Assembly (NCBI GenBank): GCA_947455465.1
Contig: CANGNS010000011.1
Coordinates: 45,430-109,429 of the forward strand
DNA length: 64,000 bases
Direction: 5' to 3'
Origin: Comamonadaceae bacterium
GTDB lineage: Bacteria > Pseudomonadota > Gammaproteobacteria > Burkholderiales > Burkholderiaceae_C
The notes under the pieces were generated by a model that had not been told where the DNA came from, did no database searches, and saw only the letters and a list, made by a program, of their open reading frames with translations. Of this stretch, positions 32,950-43,099 are shown piece by piece (position 1 is the first letter of the stretch; every line of letters begins with the position of its first letter). The position numbers and the translations under genes were made by a program.

Positions 32950-32984
32950 GCCCGCTTGCCCGCGCCACCGGCGCGTAAAATTGA

Positions 32985-33941
32985 ATGCTTATGCCCGCAA
33001 TTTCCTTCCAGTCCATCTCCAAGTCCTATCCGTCCCCCAAAGGACCTGCTGGCAGCACCTTCCAAGCGGTTGACCATGTCAGCCTAGATATCGAAGAGGG
33101 CGAATTCTTTGGTTTGCTCGGCCCCAACGGTGCGGGCAAGACGACCATGATCAGCATGCTCGCGGGCCTCACGCGTCCCAGCGGCGGTTCGGTCAGCGTC
33201 TTGGGCAGCGATGTGCAGCGCGACTTCGCACAGGCGCGCCGCAAGCTCGGCGTCGTGCCCCAGGAGCTGGTGTTCGATCCGTTTTTCAATATCCGCGAGG
33301 CTTTGCGCATCCAGTCGGGCTACTTCGGCGTGCGCAACAACGGCCCCTGGATCGACGAGCTGCTCGAGAGCCTGGGCCTGGCCGACAAAGCCAAAGCCAA
33401 TATGCGCCAGCTCTCGGGCGGTATGAAGCGCCGCTTTTTGGTGGCCCAAGCGCTGGTGCACAAGCCACCGGTGATCGTTCTGGACGAGCCGACCGCCGGC
33501 GTAGATGTCGAGTTGCGCCAAACCCTGTGGCAATTTATCGCCAAGCTCAACCAGCAAGGCCATACCGTGCTCCTGACCACCCACTATTTGGAAGAGGCCG
33601 AGGCCTTGTGCGGGCGCATTGCCATGCTCAAGTCCGGCCGCATCGTGGCCTTGGACCACACCAGCGAGTTGCTCAAGGCCGCCTCCAGCAATGTGCTGCG
33701 CTTCAAGGTCGATGGCCATTTGCCCCCCGAACTGGCGGCGCAGGCCCGTGTGACCGGGCGCATCGTGCAGTTCCCGGCCAAAGAGGCGGTCGATATCGAG
33801 CGCTATCTGGCCGCCGTGCGCCAGGCCGGTTTGCTGGCCGAGGACGTCGAAATCCGCAAAGCCGACCTCGAAGACGTGTTCTTAGACGTCATGCAAAAAC
33901 ACGCCGGCAGCCAAGCGGCCAGCCAAGGAGCAGCGGCATGA
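32985..33941 (+). CDS. ABC transporter ATP-binding protein (YadG/NodI/DrrA-like)
   Basis: 318 residues. Walker A GPNGAGKTT, Q-loop VVPQELVFDPFF, signature RQLSGGMKRR, Walker B VIVLDEPTAGVD and switch His in TTHYLEEAE. The C-terminal 90 residues form the accessory domain of the DrrA/YadG class, and the Ala/Gln-rich tail overlaps the permease gene by 4 bp. Substrate unknown; position beside mla is conserved in betaproteobacteria and suggests an envelope role. Start could be ATG 32985 or 32991. Confidence 0.88.
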   Translation: MLMPAISFQSISKSYPSPKGPAGSTFQAVDHVSLDIEEGEFFGLLGPNGAGKTTMISMLAGLTRPSGGSVSVLGSDVQRDFAQARRKLGVVPQELVFDPFFNIREALRIQSGYFGVRNNGPWIDELLESLGLADKAKANMRQLSGGMKRRFLVAQALVHKPPVIVLDEPTAGVDVELRQTLWQFIAKLNQQGHTVLLTTHYLEEAEALCGRIAMLKSGRIVALDHTSELLKAASSNVLRFKVDGHLPPELAAQARVTGRIVQFPAKEAVDIERYLAAVRQAGLLAEDVEIRKADLEDVFLDVMQKHAGSQAASQGAAA

Positions 33942-34693
33942 ACGGCTGGCAAACCCTGTTGTACAAAGAAATTCTGCGGTTTTGGAAAGTCGCGTTCCAA
34001 ACCATCGCCGGCCCGGTCCTCACCGCCATGCTCTACCTGCTGATTTTTGGCCACGCGCTGGAAGACCATGTGAAGGTCTATGACCAGGTCAGCTACACCG
34101 CATTTTTGGTGCCCGGCCTGGCCATGATGAGCTTGTTGCAAAACGCCTTTGCCAACAGCTCCTCCTCGCTGATCATGAGCAAGGTCATGGGTAATCTGGT
34201 GTTTATTTTGCTTACCCCCTTGTCCTACTGGCATTGGTTTGTGGCCTACGTGGGCGCAGCCGTAGTGCGCGGCTTGGTGGTGGGTATGGGCGTGTATGCG
34301 GTGGCGGCGTTTTTTACGCCCATCAGTTTTGCGCAGCCGGTGTTTATTGTGGTGTTCGCGGTGCTGGGCGCCGCCATGATGGGCACTTTGGGCCTGATCG
34401 CCGGGCTGTGGGCGGAAAAGTTCGACCAGTTGGCGGCGTTCCAAAACTTCGTGGTCATGCCCATGACGTTTTTGAGCGGCGTGTTCTATTCCATCCATTC
34501 GCTGCCCGCGTTTTGGCAAACCGTGAGCCACTGCAACCCGTTTTTCTACATGATCGACGGCCTGCGCTACGGTTTTTTTGGCGTCAGCGACGTTTCGCCC
34601 TGGCTAAGCCTGGCGGTGGTGGGCGGCTCGACGCTGCTGGTGTTTGCCATCGGTTTGCATCTGTTGCGCATTGGCTACAAAATCCGCAGCTAA
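33938..34693 (+). CDS. ABC-2 type permease (YadH-like)
   Basis: 251 residues with six hydrophobic helices, ABC-2 membrane type. Conserved features are VPGLAMMSLLQNAFANSSSSLIMSK, LSYWHWFVAYVGAAVVRGL and the re-entrant VMPMTFLSGVFYSIHSLP motif. Translationally coupled (ATGA overlap) to the preceding ATPase, with which it forms an exporter of unknown substrate. Confidence 0.88.
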   Translation: MNGWQTLLYKEILRFWKVAFQTIAGPVLTAMLYLLIFGHALEDHVKVYDQVSYTAFLVPGLAMMSLLQNAFANSSSSLIMSKVMGNLVFILLTPLSYWHWFVAYVGAAVVRGLVVGMGVYAVAAFFTPISFAQPVFIVVFAVLGAAMMGTLGLIAGLWAEKFDQLAAFQNFVVMPMTFLSGVFYSIHSLPAFWQTVSHCNPFFYMIDGLRYGFFGVSDVSPWLSLAVVGGSTLLVFAIGLHLLRIGYKIRS

Positions 34694-34708
34694 AGCTGCC
34701 TTATCGCT

Positions 34709-34951
34709 ATGACTGCTGACCAACTCCAAGCCCTGATCTACGCCGGACTGCCCTGCACGCATTTGCAGGTGGAGGGCGACGGGCGCCACTGGTATGCCAC
34801 CATTGTCTCGGCCGCTTTCGAGGGCAAGCGCCTGATCGGACGCCACCAACTCGTTTACGCTACCCTGGGCGAGCGCATGAAAACCGACGAAGTACACGCA
34901 CTGTCCATGAAAACCTTCACCCCCGCCGAGTGGGTGGCCCAACAGGCCTGA
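34709..34951 (+). CDS. ibaG: BolA/IbaG family protein
   Basis: 80 residues. BolA-like fold with the helix-strand motif CTHLQVEGDGRHWYATIVSAAFEGKRLIGRHQLVYATLGERM. The pattern GRHQLVY with His and the upstream Cys suits iron-sulfur binding with a monothiol glutaredoxin. The short IbaG type usually lies between the mla genes and murA. Here it is followed by hisG after 12 bp, with no murA between. Confidence 0.88.
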   Translation: MTADQLQALIYAGLPCTHLQVEGDGRHWYATIVSAAFEGKRLIGRHQLVYATLGERMKTDEVHALSMKTFTPAEWVAQQA

Positions 34952-34963
34952 GCGCGCACGACC

Positions 34964-35638
34964 ATGATCACGATCGCACTGTCCAAGGGCCGGATTTTTG
35001 AAGAAACCTTGCCACTGCTGCAGGCCGCCGGCATCACGGTGCTGGACGACCCGGAGACCTCGCGCAAGCTGATTTTGGACACCAACCAGCCCGGCGTGCG
35101 CGTACTGGTGGTGCGCGCTACCGACGTGCCCACCTATGTGCAGTTTGGCGGCGCAGACATGGGCATTACCGGCAAAGACACCTTGCTCGAGCACGCCAGC
35201 GACTGGGGCGGCGGCAGCGCCGGCCTGTTTCAGCCGCTGGATTTGCAAATCGCCAAGTGCCGCATCAGCGTGGCCGTGCGCGCCGATTTTGATTACGCGC
35301 ACGCCGTGCGCCAGGGCGCGCGCCTGCGGGTGGCGACCAAGTACGTGGCCATCGCCCGCGATTTTTTCGCTGGCAAAGGCGTGCACGTCGACCTGATCAA
35401 ACTCTATGGCAGCATGGAATTGGCGCCTTTGGTGGGGCTGGCCGACGCCATCGTGGACTTGGTATCTACCGGCAACACCTTGCGTGCCAACAATTTGATC
35501 GAGGTCGAGCGCATCATGGACATCAGCTCGCGCCTGATCGTCAACCAGGCGGCCTTGAAGCTCAAACGCGAGCCCATCCGCCACATCATCAGCGCGTTTG
35601 CCGGTGCGCTGGCCCAGCCCGCACCGCCCTTGCCATGA
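34964..35638 (+). CDS. hisG: ATP phosphoribosyltransferase, short form
   Basis: First step of histidine synthesis. 224 residues with [11 protein letters not shown] and the phosphate-binding loop [11 protein letters not shown], preceded by [10 protein letters not shown]. It lacks the C-terminal regulatory domain of the long form, so it should need HisZ, which is not in this window. Start ATG 34964; overlaps hisD by 4 bp. Begins the run hisGDCBHAF. Confidence 0.95.
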   Translation: MITIALSKGRIFEETLPLLQAAGITVLDDPETSRKLILDTNQPGVRVLVVRATDVPTYVQFGGADMGITGKDTLLEHASDWGGGSAGLFQPLDLQIAKCRISVAVRADFDYAHAVRQGARLRVATKYVAIARDFFAGKGVHVDLIKLYGSMELAPLVGLADAIVDLVSTGNTLRANNLIEVERIMDISSRLIVNQAALKLKREPIRHIISAFAGALAQPAPPLP

Positions 35639-37011
35639 CGGCCCGCCCCCTGCGCCTGAGCACCACGCAAAGCGACTTTGACGCCGCTTTGCAGCAGCGC
35701 CTGCACTGGTCGGCCGATACCGACGCTGCCATTGAGCAGCGCGTGGCCGACATCCTGGCCGACGTTCAAAAGCGCGGCGACGCCGCCGTACTGGACTACA
35801 CCGCGCGCTTTGACGGCCTGCAAGCGGCCCGCATGGCCGACCTAGAGCTGCAGCAAGCCGATTTCAAAGCCGCGTTTGAGGCCTTGCCCGAGGCGCAAAA
35901 AGTGGCCCTCCAAGACGCCGCCGCGCGCATCCGCAGCTACCACGAGGCGCAAAAACAAGCCTGCGGCCAAAGCTGGCAGTACCGCGACGCGCAAGGCACT
36001 TTGCTCGGCCAAAAAGTGACTCCGGTGGACCGCGCGGGCATTTATGTGCCCGGCGGTAAAGCGGCCTATCCGTCTAGCCTATTGATGAACGCCATCCCCG
36101 CCCATGTGGCCGGTGTGGCCGACATCATCATGGTGGTGCCTACGCCGGTGCGCGGCAGTGTGGCCACCGGCGGCGCGCCGGGGCAGGGCGCATTGGTCGC
36201 CGTGGGCGAACGCAACGAGCTCGTGCTGGCCGCCGCCTATGTAGCCGGCGTGACGCGGGCTTTCACTATCGGCGGGGCGCAGGCCATTGGCGCTTTGGCC
36301 TACGGCACGGCCACGGTGCCGCGTGTCGACAAAATCACCGGCCCGGGCAACGCCTACGTCGCTGCCGCCAAGCGGCGCGTATTTGGCAGCGTAGGCATCG
36401 ACATGATTGCCGGGCCGTCCGAAATATTGGTCATCGCCGACGGCAGTACGCCGCCCGAATGGGTGGCCATGGACTTGTTCAGCCAGGCCGAGCACGACGA
36501 GCTGGCTCAAAGCATCTTGCTCTGCCCCGATGCCGCTTATCTGGACGCGGTGCAGGCCTGCATCGACCGCCTGCTGCCCGAGATGCCCCGGCGCGAGATC
36601 ATTGCCGCCTCGCTCAACGGGCGCGGCGCGCTCATCCAGACGCGCAGCATGGAAGAGGCCTGCGCCATCAGCAACCGCATCGCCCCCGAGCACCTGGAAG
36701 TGAGCAGCGCCCAGCCGCAGCGCTGGGAGCCTTTGCTGGTGCACGCCGGCGCGATATTTCTGGGTGCCTTTACCAGCGAGAGCCTGGGCGACTACTGCGC
36801 CGGCCCCAACCACGTGTTGCCCACCAGCGGCACGGCGCGCTTTTCGTCGCCGCTGGGGGTCTACGACTTTCAAAAGCGCAGCAGCATCATCGAAGTGTCC
36901 GAGGCTGGCGCCCAAACTTTGGGCCACACCGCTTCGGTGCTGGCGCACGGCGAAGGCCTGCAGGCCCACGCCCGCGCCGCCGAAATGCGCATGACGCCGG
37001 CCAAACCATGA
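35635..37011 (+). CDS. hisD: histidinol dehydrogenase
   Basis: 458 residues; NAD- and zinc-dependent oxidation of histidinol to histidine. [27 protein letters not shown], the active-site SQAEHDE motif and APEHLE are all present. Overlaps hisG and hisC by 4 bp each. Confidence 0.97.
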   Translation: MTARPLRLSTTQSDFDAALQQRLHWSADTDAAIEQRVADILADVQKRGDAAVLDYTARFDGLQAARMADLELQQADFKAAFEALPEAQKVALQDAAARIRSYHEAQKQACGQSWQYRDAQGTLLGQKVTPVDRAGIYVPGGKAAYPSSLLMNAIPAHVAGVADIIMVVPTPVRGSVATGGAPGQGALVAVGERNELVLAAAYVAGVTRAFTIGGAQAIGALAYGTATVPRVDKITGPGNAYVAAAKRRVFGSVGIDMIAGPSEILVIADGSTPPEWVAMDLFSQAEHDELAQSILLCPDAAYLDAVQACIDRLLPEMPRREIIAASLNGRGALIQTRSMEEACAISNRIAPEHLEVSSAQPQRWEPLLVHAGAIFLGAFTSESLGDYCAGPNHVLPTSGTARFSSPLGVYDFQKRSSIIEVSEAGAQTLGHTASVLAHGEGLQAHARAAEMRMTPAKP

Positions 37012-38105
37012 GCGCCGACCTGCGCTTGATCCGCCCCGACGTGCAAGCCATGCACGCCTATGTGGTGCAAGACGCGGGCAGCATGGTCAAGCTCGACGCG
37101 ATGGAGAACCCCTACGGCCTGCCCGCCGACTTGCAAGCCCAGCTGGGCGAACGCCTAGGCCGCGTCGCCATCAACCGCTACCCCGGCGCGCGCATCAACG
37201 ACCTGCGCCAAGCGCTGGCCGCCACCATGGACTTGCCACCCGGCTACGGGCTCACGCTGGGCAACGGCTCGGACGAGCTGATCAGCCTGCTGGCCCTGGC
37301 CTGCGCCCACCAGGGCGCCACCGTGTTGGCGCCCGAGCCTGGCTTTGTGATGTACGCCATGTCGGCGCGCCTGCAAGGACTGGGCTTTATCGGCGTGCCC
37401 TTGCAAAGCGATTTTTCGCTGGACGAGGCGGCCATGGCTGCAGCCATTGCGCAACACCGCCCGGCCATCGTCTACTTCGCTTACCCCAACAACCCGACCG
37501 CCAACTTGTGGGACGCGGCCGTGCTGCGCCGCCTGATTGCGCAGGCCAGCGCCTACGGCGCCCTGGTGGTGATGGACGAGGCCTACCAGCCCTTTGCGGC
37601 GCACAGCTGGCTGCAGGAAATCCAGCAAGACCCGCAGGCCAACCGCCAGGTCTTGCTCATGCGCACGCTCTCCAAATTCGGCCTGGCCGGTGTGCGCCTG
37701 GGGTATATGGCGGGCCCTGCCGACCTGGTCGCCCAGATCGACAAAGTGCGCCCGCCGTACAACGTCAGCGTGCTCAATGCCGAGTGCGCGCTGTTTGCCT
37801 TAGAGCATGCGCCGGTTTTTGCCGCCCAGGCCGCGCAAATTTGCGCCGAGCGCGAGCGCCTGGCGCAAGCGCTGGCGGCCTTGCCCAATTTGCAGGTGTT
37901 CCCCAGCCAGGCCAATATGATTTTGGTGCGTGTGCAGGGCGCTGCTGGCGCGGCGGACCGCGTGTTTGCCGGCCTGAAGGCACGCCAGGTGTTGGTCAAG
38001 AACGTTTCTACAATGCACCCACTGCTGGCCAACTGCCTGCGCCTAACGGTTGGTACAGCCCCCGAAAACACGCTGCTGCTTGCGGCGCTTGAGGCCTCTT
38101 TATGA
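37008..38105 (+). CDS. hisC: histidinol-phosphate aminotransferase
   Basis: 365-residue PLP enzyme of the class I/II aminotransferase fold. MENPYGLP near the N-terminus, [23 protein letters not shown] and the PLP-lysine motif [15 protein letters not shown] are visible. The ATG at 37008 overlaps the hisD stop by 4 bp; the frame is open upstream inside hisD but is not used. Overlaps hisB by 4 bp. Confidence 0.96.
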   Translation: MSADLRLIRPDVQAMHAYVVQDAGSMVKLDAMENPYGLPADLQAQLGERLGRVAINRYPGARINDLRQALAATMDLPPGYGLTLGNGSDELISLLALACAHQGATVLAPEPGFVMYAMSARLQGLGFIGVPLQSDFSLDEAAMAAAIAQHRPAIVYFAYPNNPTANLWDAAVLRRLIAQASAYGALVVMDEAYQPFAAHSWLQEIQQDPQANRQVLLMRTLSKFGLAGVRLGYMAGPADLVAQIDKVRPPYNVSVLNAECALFALEHAPVFAAQAAQICAERERLAQALAALPNLQVFPSQANMILVRVQGAAGAADRVFAGLKARQVLVKNVSTMHPLLANCLRLTVGTAPENTLLLAALEASL

Positions 38106-38737
38106 CCGACCCACGATCCAGTCTGGTGACCACCCCTGCCGCTGCCGGGCAACGCAGCGCCGAAGTGCACCGCAACACGGCAGAGACGCGCATCCGCGTC
38201 GCCCTGAACCTGGACGGCACCGGCCAGGCCCGCATTGCCACGGGCATCGGCTTTTTTGACCACATGCTCGACCAGATCGCCCGCCATGGCCTGATCGATC
38301 TGGACATCGAGGCGCATGGCGATTTGCATATTGACGGCCACCACACTGTGGAAGACGTGGGCATCACCCTGGGCCAGGCTTTTGCGCAGGCGCTGGGCGA
38401 GAAAAAAGGCATTTACCGCTATGGCCACGCCTACGTGCCGCTGGATGAGGCGCTCTCGCGCGTGGTGATCGACCTCTCGGGCCGCCCCGGCCTGGAGATG
38501 AACGTGGACTTTAAAAGCGGCATGATCGGCGGCTTTGACAGCCAATTAGCCCACGAATTTTTTCAGGGCTTTGTCAACCACGCAGGGGCCACCTTGCACA
38601 TTGACAACCTCAAGGGCGAAAACGCGCACCACCAGTGCGAGACAGTTTTCAAAGCCTTTGCCCGCGCCCTGCGCATGGCCACCACGCGCGATGCGCGTGC
38701 CGCCGGCACCATCCCCTCGACCAAAGGCGCGCTCTAA
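38102..38737 (+). CDS. hisB: imidazoleglycerol-phosphate dehydratase
   Basis: 211-residue monofunctional HisB (no phosphatase domain). Metal-binding motifs are [21 protein letters not shown] and NAHHQCET. The N-terminal 18 residues are a Thr/Ala-rich extension. Followed by a 36-bp gap before hisH. Confidence 0.97.
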   Translation: MTDPRSSLVTTPAAAGQRSAEVHRNTAETRIRVALNLDGTGQARIATGIGFFDHMLDQIARHGLIDLDIEAHGDLHIDGHHTVEDVGITLGQAFAQALGEKKGIYRYGHAYVPLDEALSRVVIDLSGRPGLEMNVDFKSGMIGGFDSQLAHEFFQGFVNHAGATLHIDNLKGENAHHQCETVFKAFARALRMATTRDARAAGTIPSTKGAL

Positions 38738-38773
38738 AGTGATTTTTGCGGTGCCTGCCGGCGCAATCGGGTT

Positions 38774-39430
38774 ATGACATCGGTCGCTATCGTCGATTAC
38801 GGCATGGGCAATTTGCGCTCGGTCACCCAAGCGGTGATGCACGCTGCCGCCCAAGAGGGCGTGCAGGCAGTCTGGGCCCGCAGCCCCGAAGAAGTCATGG
38901 CCGCCGAACGCGTGGTGCTGCCCGGCCAGGGCGGCATGCGCGATTGCATGGCCGAGCTGCGCGCCAGCGGCATGCTGCCCGCCGTGCTCCATGCTGCGGC
39001 GCACAAACCACTGATGGGCGTGTGCGTAGGCATGCAAATGTTGCTCGACCACAGCGAGGAGCTGGACACGCCCGGCCTGGGCCTGATCCCCGGGCGGGTG
39101 CGCAAATTTGCACTGGCCGGGCGCTTGCAGCCCGACGGCAGCCGCTACAAAGTGCCGCACATGGGCTGGAACCGCGTCTGGCAAAGCGCTGGCCCCCAAG
39201 GGCCGCACCCGGTCTGGGCCGGGGTGCCCGATGGCAGCTACTTCTACTTTGTGCACAGCTACTACACCGACCCCGAGCAGGCGGTGCACGCCGCCGGTAC
39301 GACCGATTACGGCGCGCGCTTTGTCAGCGCGCTGGCGCGCGATAATATTTTTGCCACCCAGTTTCACCCGGAAAAAAGCGCCGACCAGGGTTTGGCCCTG
39401 TACCGCAATTTCCTGCGCTGGGAGCCCTAA
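38774..39430 (+). CDS. hisH: imidazole glycerol phosphate synthase glutaminase subunit
   Basis: 218-residue class I amidotransferase that provides ammonia to HisF. Catalytic Cys in GVCVGMQ and the His-Glu pair in TQFHPEKS. Also [11 protein letters not shown] at the N-terminus. Longer gap (90 bp) to hisA, in which no gene or clear signal was found. Confidence 0.96.
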   Translation: MTSVAIVDYGMGNLRSVTQAVMHAAAQEGVQAVWARSPEEVMAAERVVLPGQGGMRDCMAELRASGMLPAVLHAAAHKPLMGVCVGMQMLLDHSEELDTPGLGLIPGRVRKFALAGRLQPDGSRYKVPHMGWNRVWQSAGPQGPHPVWAGVPDGSYFYFVHSYYTDPEQAVHAAGTTDYGARFVSALARDNIFATQFHPEKSADQGLALYRNFLRWEP

Positions 39431-39520
39431 ACTAGCGGGGCGATAGCGCTTGCGTGTATCGTTGCGTTGTTTTCTGGTTTTTTCGATTCGTAAACTTGTT
39501 CCTTTCACAGCCCAAGCACC

Positions 39521-40261
39521 ATGCTGCTCATTCCTGCGATTGACCTCAAAGACGGTCAGTGTGTTCGCCTTCAGCAAGGCGATATGGATCAATCCACCAC
39601 CTTTGGCGACGACCCGGTAGCCATGGCCCGGCGTTGGGTAGACCAAGGCGCGCGGCGCCTGCATTTGGTCGACCTCAACGGCGCCTTTGCCGGCCACCCT
39701 AAAAACGAGCAAGCCATCCGGCGCATTCTCAAAGAGGTGGGCAGCGTGGTCGATGTGCAGCTGGGCGGCGGCATACGCGACCTGGACACCATCGAGCGCT
39801 ACCTTGACGCCGGTCTGCGCTACGTCATCATCGGCACGGCCGCCGTCAAAAACCCCGGCTTTTTGCAAGACGCCTGCACCGCTTTTGGCGGCCACATCAT
39901 CGTCGGGCTGGACGCCAAAGAGGGCAAAGTAGCCACCGACGGCTGGAGCAAACTCACCCGCCACGACGTGGTGGACCTGGGCAAAAAATTTGAGGACTAC
40001 GGCGTCGAGTCCATTATTTACACCGACATCGGCCGCGACGGCATGCTCACGGGCATCAATATCGAGGCCACGGTGGCGCTGGCGCAGGCGCTGAGCATTC
40101 CGGTGATTGCCTCGGGCGGCCTGAGCAATATGGCCGATATCGAGGCCTTGTGCGAGGTGGAGGACGAAGGTGTTGAGGGCGTCATCTGCGGGCGCGCCAT
40201 CTACACCGGCGACCTTGATTTTGCCGCCGCACAAGCGCACGCCGACAGCTTGAATGGCTGA
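39521..40261 (+). CDS. hisA: ProFAR isomerase (phosphoribosylformimino-AICAR-P isomerase)
   Basis: 246-residue (beta/alpha)8 barrel. [14 protein letters not shown] with catalytic Asp in strand 1, GGGIRDLDT, and the C-terminal phosphate-binding [11 protein letters not shown] and ASGGLSN loops. Its end overlaps the longest form of the next gene. Confidence 0.97.
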   Translation: MLLIPAIDLKDGQCVRLQQGDMDQSTTFGDDPVAMARRWVDQGARRLHLVDLNGAFAGHPKNEQAIRRILKEVGSVVDVQLGGGIRDLDTIERYLDAGLRYVIIGTAAVKNPGFLQDACTAFGGHIIVGLDAKEGKVATDGWSKLTRHDVVDLGKKFEDYGVESIIYTDIGRDGMLTGINIEATVALAQALSIPVIASGGLSNMADIEALCEVEDEGVEGVICGRAIYTGDLDFAAAQAHADSLNG

Positions 40262-40298
40262 TTTCCCGGGCCACGCGCCCACCACTGCTGGAGCGCCC

Positions 40299-41141
40299 AT
40301 GGCGACAATTTCCCACGAAGTCTTTCAGGGCTATCCCTGTGTGCGTATTACTTTGGATGGCGGCGACAGCGCGCTGGTCGCGCTGCACGGCGCCCATGTG
40401 CTGTCTTGGACGAGCCGGGGCCGCGAGCGCCTTTACCTCAGCCCAGGCACGGTGTGGGACGGGCACGCGGCCATTCGTGGCGGCATTCCGGTGTGTTTTC
40501 CGCAGTTCAACCTGCGTGGTGATCTGCCCCGCCACGGCTTTGTGCGCAACCTGCCTTGGTCCTTGGACACCGATTTTGCGCAAGGCAGCGGCGGCACGCT
40601 GCGCATGCGTTTGGCCTCGGACGCCGCGACCCACGCGCTGTGGCCACACGACTTTGCGATCAGCCTGGACATCAGCCTAGCGCCCGGCCAATTCACCATC
40701 ACGCTGGACGTGCACAACCCGGGCGCACACGATTTGCACTTTTCGGGCGCTTTGCATACCTATTTGGCGGTCAGCGACCTGCCCAACGCGGCCCTGGTGG
40801 GCCTGGGCGGCCAGGCCGAATGGGACGCCGTGCGCGACACCGATGGCGTGGGCGCCGAGCGGCTGCAATTTAGCGAGCGCTTTGACCGCGTCTACGCCGC
40901 CCCCGCTGGCGCCTTGCATTTGCAAGACCCCTCGGGGCTGGTAGAAATCAGCCGCAGCCCGAGCTGGGCCAACTGGGTGGTCTGGAACCCCGGCGAGGAG
41001 CTGAGCAACACCATGCCCGACCTCGTGCCCGACTCCTACCAGCACATGCTCTGCGTAGAGGCCGCCCAAGTGTTTGAGAAGATTGCCGTGCCCCCAGGCG
41101 CGCACTGGCAGGGTTGGCAGCGCATGCGCCTGGCCGACTAA
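40299..41141 (+). CDS. D-hexose-6-phosphate mutarotase (YeaD-like aldose epimerase)
   Basis: 280 residues. Galactose-mutarotase-like fold: [43 protein letters not shown] and [13 protein letters not shown], with the family His residues. It interconverts anomers of glucose-6-phosphate-type sugars. ATG 40299 has GGAG upstream; an alternative ATG at 40254 would overlap hisA by 8 bp and add 15 residues. It sits inside the histidine operon between hisA and hisF; no direct role in histidine synthesis is known. Confidence 0.88.
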   Translation: MATISHEVFQGYPCVRITLDGGDSALVALHGAHVLSWTSRGRERLYLSPGTVWDGHAAIRGGIPVCFPQFNLRGDLPRHGFVRNLPWSLDTDFAQGSGGTLRMRLASDAATHALWPHDFAISLDISLAPGQFTITLDVHNPGAHDLHFSGALHTYLAVSDLPNAALVGLGGQAEWDAVRDTDGVGAERLQFSERFDRVYAAPAGALHLQDPSGLVEISRSPSWANWVVWNPGEELSNTMPDLVPDSYQHMLCVEAAQVFEKIAVPPGAHWQGWQRMRLAD

Positions 41142-41160
41142 GCGACCAGGCGACGAGCAC

Positions 41161-41961
41161 ATGCTGGCCAAGCGCATCATTCCCTGCCTGGACGTGACCG
41201 GTGGCCGCGTGGTCAAGGGCGTCAATTTTGTGGAGCTGCGCGACGCGGGCGACCCGGTCGAAATCGCCGCCCGCTATAACGAACAAGGCGCCGACGAACT
41301 CACGTTTTTAGACATCACCGCCACCAGCGACCAGCGCGATGTGATTTTGCACATCATCGAAGCCGTGGCCAGCCAAGTGTTTATTCCGCTCACGGTGGGC
41401 GGCGGCGTGCGCACCGTGGCCGATGTGCGCCGCTTGCTGAACGCGGGCGCAGACAAAGTCAGCTTCAACTCGGCGGCCATTGCCAACCCGCAGGTAATCC
41501 AAGAAGCCTCGGCCAAATACGGCGCGCAATGCATTGTGGTGGCCATCGACGCCAAACGCCGTTCGCATGACGAAGAGCAGCGGCTGGGTAACACCGGCTT
41601 GCCCGTAGGCCCCGGCTGGGACGTTTTCAGCCACGGCGGCCGCAAAAACGTAGGCCTATGCGCCGTGGCCTGGGCCACACAAATGGCCACATTTGGCGCC
41701 GGCGAAATCCTGCTCACCAGCATGGATCGCGACGGCACCAAAGCCGGCTTTGACCTGGCGCTTACCCGCGCCGTCAGCGACGCGGTGCCCGTGCCCGTCA
41801 TTGCATCGGGCGGCGTGGGCAACCTGGACCACCTGGCCGACGGCATCCAACAAGGCGGCGCCGACGCAGTGCTGGCCGCCAGCATCTTCCATTACGGCGA
41901 ATACACCGTAGGGCAGGCCAAGGCGCGGATGCGGGAGCGGGGAATACCGGTTAGGTTGTGA
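41161..41961 (+). CDS. hisF: imidazole glycerol phosphate synthase cyclase subunit
   Basis: 266-residue barrel that closes the imidazole ring with ammonia from His[35 protein letters not shown] and [22 protein letters not shown] are present, and the second catalytic Asp is in [15 protein letters not shown] 41161 follows a short spacer after the mutarotase gene. Normally hisI would follow; instead 16 bp later the integron integrase remnant begins in the opposite direction. Confidence 0.97.
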   Translation: MLAKRIIPCLDVTGGRVVKGVNFVELRDAGDPVEIAARYNEQGADELTFLDITATSDQRDVILHIIEAVASQVFIPLTVGGGVRTVADVRRLLNAGADKVSFNSAAIANPQVIQEASAKYGAQCIVVAIDAKRRSHDEEQRLGNTGLPVGPGWDVFSHGGRKNVGLCAVAWATQMATFGAGEILLTSMDRDGTKAGFDLALTRAVSDAVPVPVIASGGVGNLDHLADGIQQGGADAVLAASIFHYGEYTVGQAKARMRERGIPVRL

Positions 41962-41977
41962 AGCGCTGACAAATCGC

Positions 41978-42499
41978 TCAAGATTGAAGTAAGGCATCCA
42001 AAGGGCGCGCAGTATCCCCTGCCGCTGCCTTCAGCACATGGGTGTAGATCATGGTCGTGGACACATCGCTGTGGCCCAGTAATTCCTGTACCGTGCGAAT
42101 GTCGGTGCCCGCTTGCAGCAGGTGGGTCGCAAAGCTGTGACGCATGGCTTCGAGCACGATCATGATCCGCTGCGGCCTACCGATGTTGTTGAGCCACGGC
42201 AAATCTATGCCCAACACCTCTCGGTACAAAAACAGCAGGGCGCTGAGCGCTTGGTTGTGTGTGGAGGCGGACACCTTGCGCTCATTTGACAGCATGGAAA
42301 AAAATGTCTCGACGTCGGCCACCCCCATCTCACGCGGGTGTCGCATACCACCGAGCTGGATGGCGCTCCAGAGGATGAAAAAACGAATCCAATAATGGTA
42401 ATCTTTCTCGGTTTTGATACTATAGTGCGCATACCGTATCCGCTCGCGCACTTGGTCGAGCAAGCGGCTGGACTGCAAGGAAGGGGCACCGGGTTTCAT
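41978..42499 (-). pseudogene. intI: integron integrase IntI with internal deletion
   Basis: The 173-residue product has an intact N-terminal SAM-like core-binding domain ([18 protein letters not shown]... to [10 protein letters not shown], residues 10-119) and an intact end of the catalytic domain: [25 protein letters not shown] and the nucleophile in MIYTHVLK. Between them about 150 codons are missing compared with IntI1-type enzymes of about 320-337 residues. The deletion removes the box I catalytic Arg, the Lys-containing beta-hairpin and the integron-specific extra helix. The usual HTLRHSF has become EAMRHSF, so the HxxR His is also gone. The frame is still open from start to stop, so a protein may be made, but recombinase activity is not expected. 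Confidence 0.85.
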
Positions 42500-42512
42500 G
42501 GAAAATTTATAC

Positions 42513-42528
42513 CTGTATAAAAATACAA
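42513..42528 (-). promoter_or_regulatory. LexA-type SOS box upstream of intI
   Basis: The sequence CTGT-N8-ACAA matches the CTGT-N8-ACAG LexA consensus at 7 of 8 defined bases. It lies 14-29 bases before the intI start codon. LexA control of integron integrases is established for class 1 and Vibrio integrons. Confidence 0.6.
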
Positions 42529-42569
42529 CGTATTTAACGGCAAGCCAGAGTGCAAGGGACTTGCAGGCA

Positions 42570-42640
42570 TTTCAACAACAAGATGTATCGACTTGGCCCG
42601 GATGTATCAACCGTGTTTTGCGGTCTGCATTACGTTAGCA
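42570..42640 (+). other. attI-like recombination site
   Basis: The core GTTAGCA at 42634-42640 lies directly before the first cassette and after the intI promoter region. By analogy with other integrons, recombination would fall between G42634 and T42635. The extent of the left part is approximate. Confidence 0.6.
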
Positions 42641-42667
42641 ATACCCATCAACCCACAGGAGATAAGC

Positions 42668-43099
42668 ATGGCAAAGAAGAAAGTTTTCGTCAGTTTTGAT
42701 TACGACAATGACAAGCACTACAAAAATTTACTGAAGGCGTGGGACGCCAACCCCAATTTTGATTTCTATTTCAGTGATCTTTCTTCGACTGAGATCAACA
42801 GTTGGTCGGTGCCTGTGGTTAAACAGGTTCTATCAACAAAGATCAATGAAGCCAATTACACGGTCGTGCTCGTTGGAAAAGAGGCAAATAAGCAGCACAA
42901 AGACCATAAGGAAATTGGCTACAAAAATTGGATAAATTACGAAGTTGCGAAAAGCAAGGAACACAAAAACAAACTTGTCGCCGTCAAACTGGATAAGGCA
43001 TATGACAGCCCAGAACAATTATTGAATTCGGGTGCTGGTTGGGCGATGAGTTTTACCCAAGAGGCCATCGTAAAGGCGCTGAACGATGCCGCAAAGTAG
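42668..43099 (+). CDS. TIR-like (MTH538/ThsB-type) protein, cassette 1
   Basis: 143 residues, one domain. The start KKVFVSFDYDNDKHYKN matches the first strand and loop of the MTH538 TIR-like family (PF08937), which includes ThsB of Thoeris antiphage systems. A second strand YTVVLVGKEA and the W88-x3-E92 motif (NWINYEVAKS) follow; the Glu is at the position expected for the TIR NADase-type acidic residue. AGGAG is six bases before ATG 42668; a longer frame from 42593 runs back into attI and is unlikely. It overlaps the next gene by 14 bp. A role in sensing phage infection and making a nucleotide signal is inferred from the family and its partner. Confidence 0.8.
   Translation: MAKKKVFVSFDYDNDKHYKNLLKAWDANPNFDFYFSDLSSTEINSWSVPVVKQVLSTKINEANYTVVLVGKEANKQHKDHKEIGYKNWINYEVAKSKEHKNKLVAVKLDKAYDSPEQLLNSGAGWAMSFTQEAIVKALNDAAK

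Noticed and set aside
42390..42430. possible cassette promoter Pc inside intI (TGGTAA-N16-TACTAT)
   Set aside because: Boxes are weak and the spacing is slightly short; not separated from chance.
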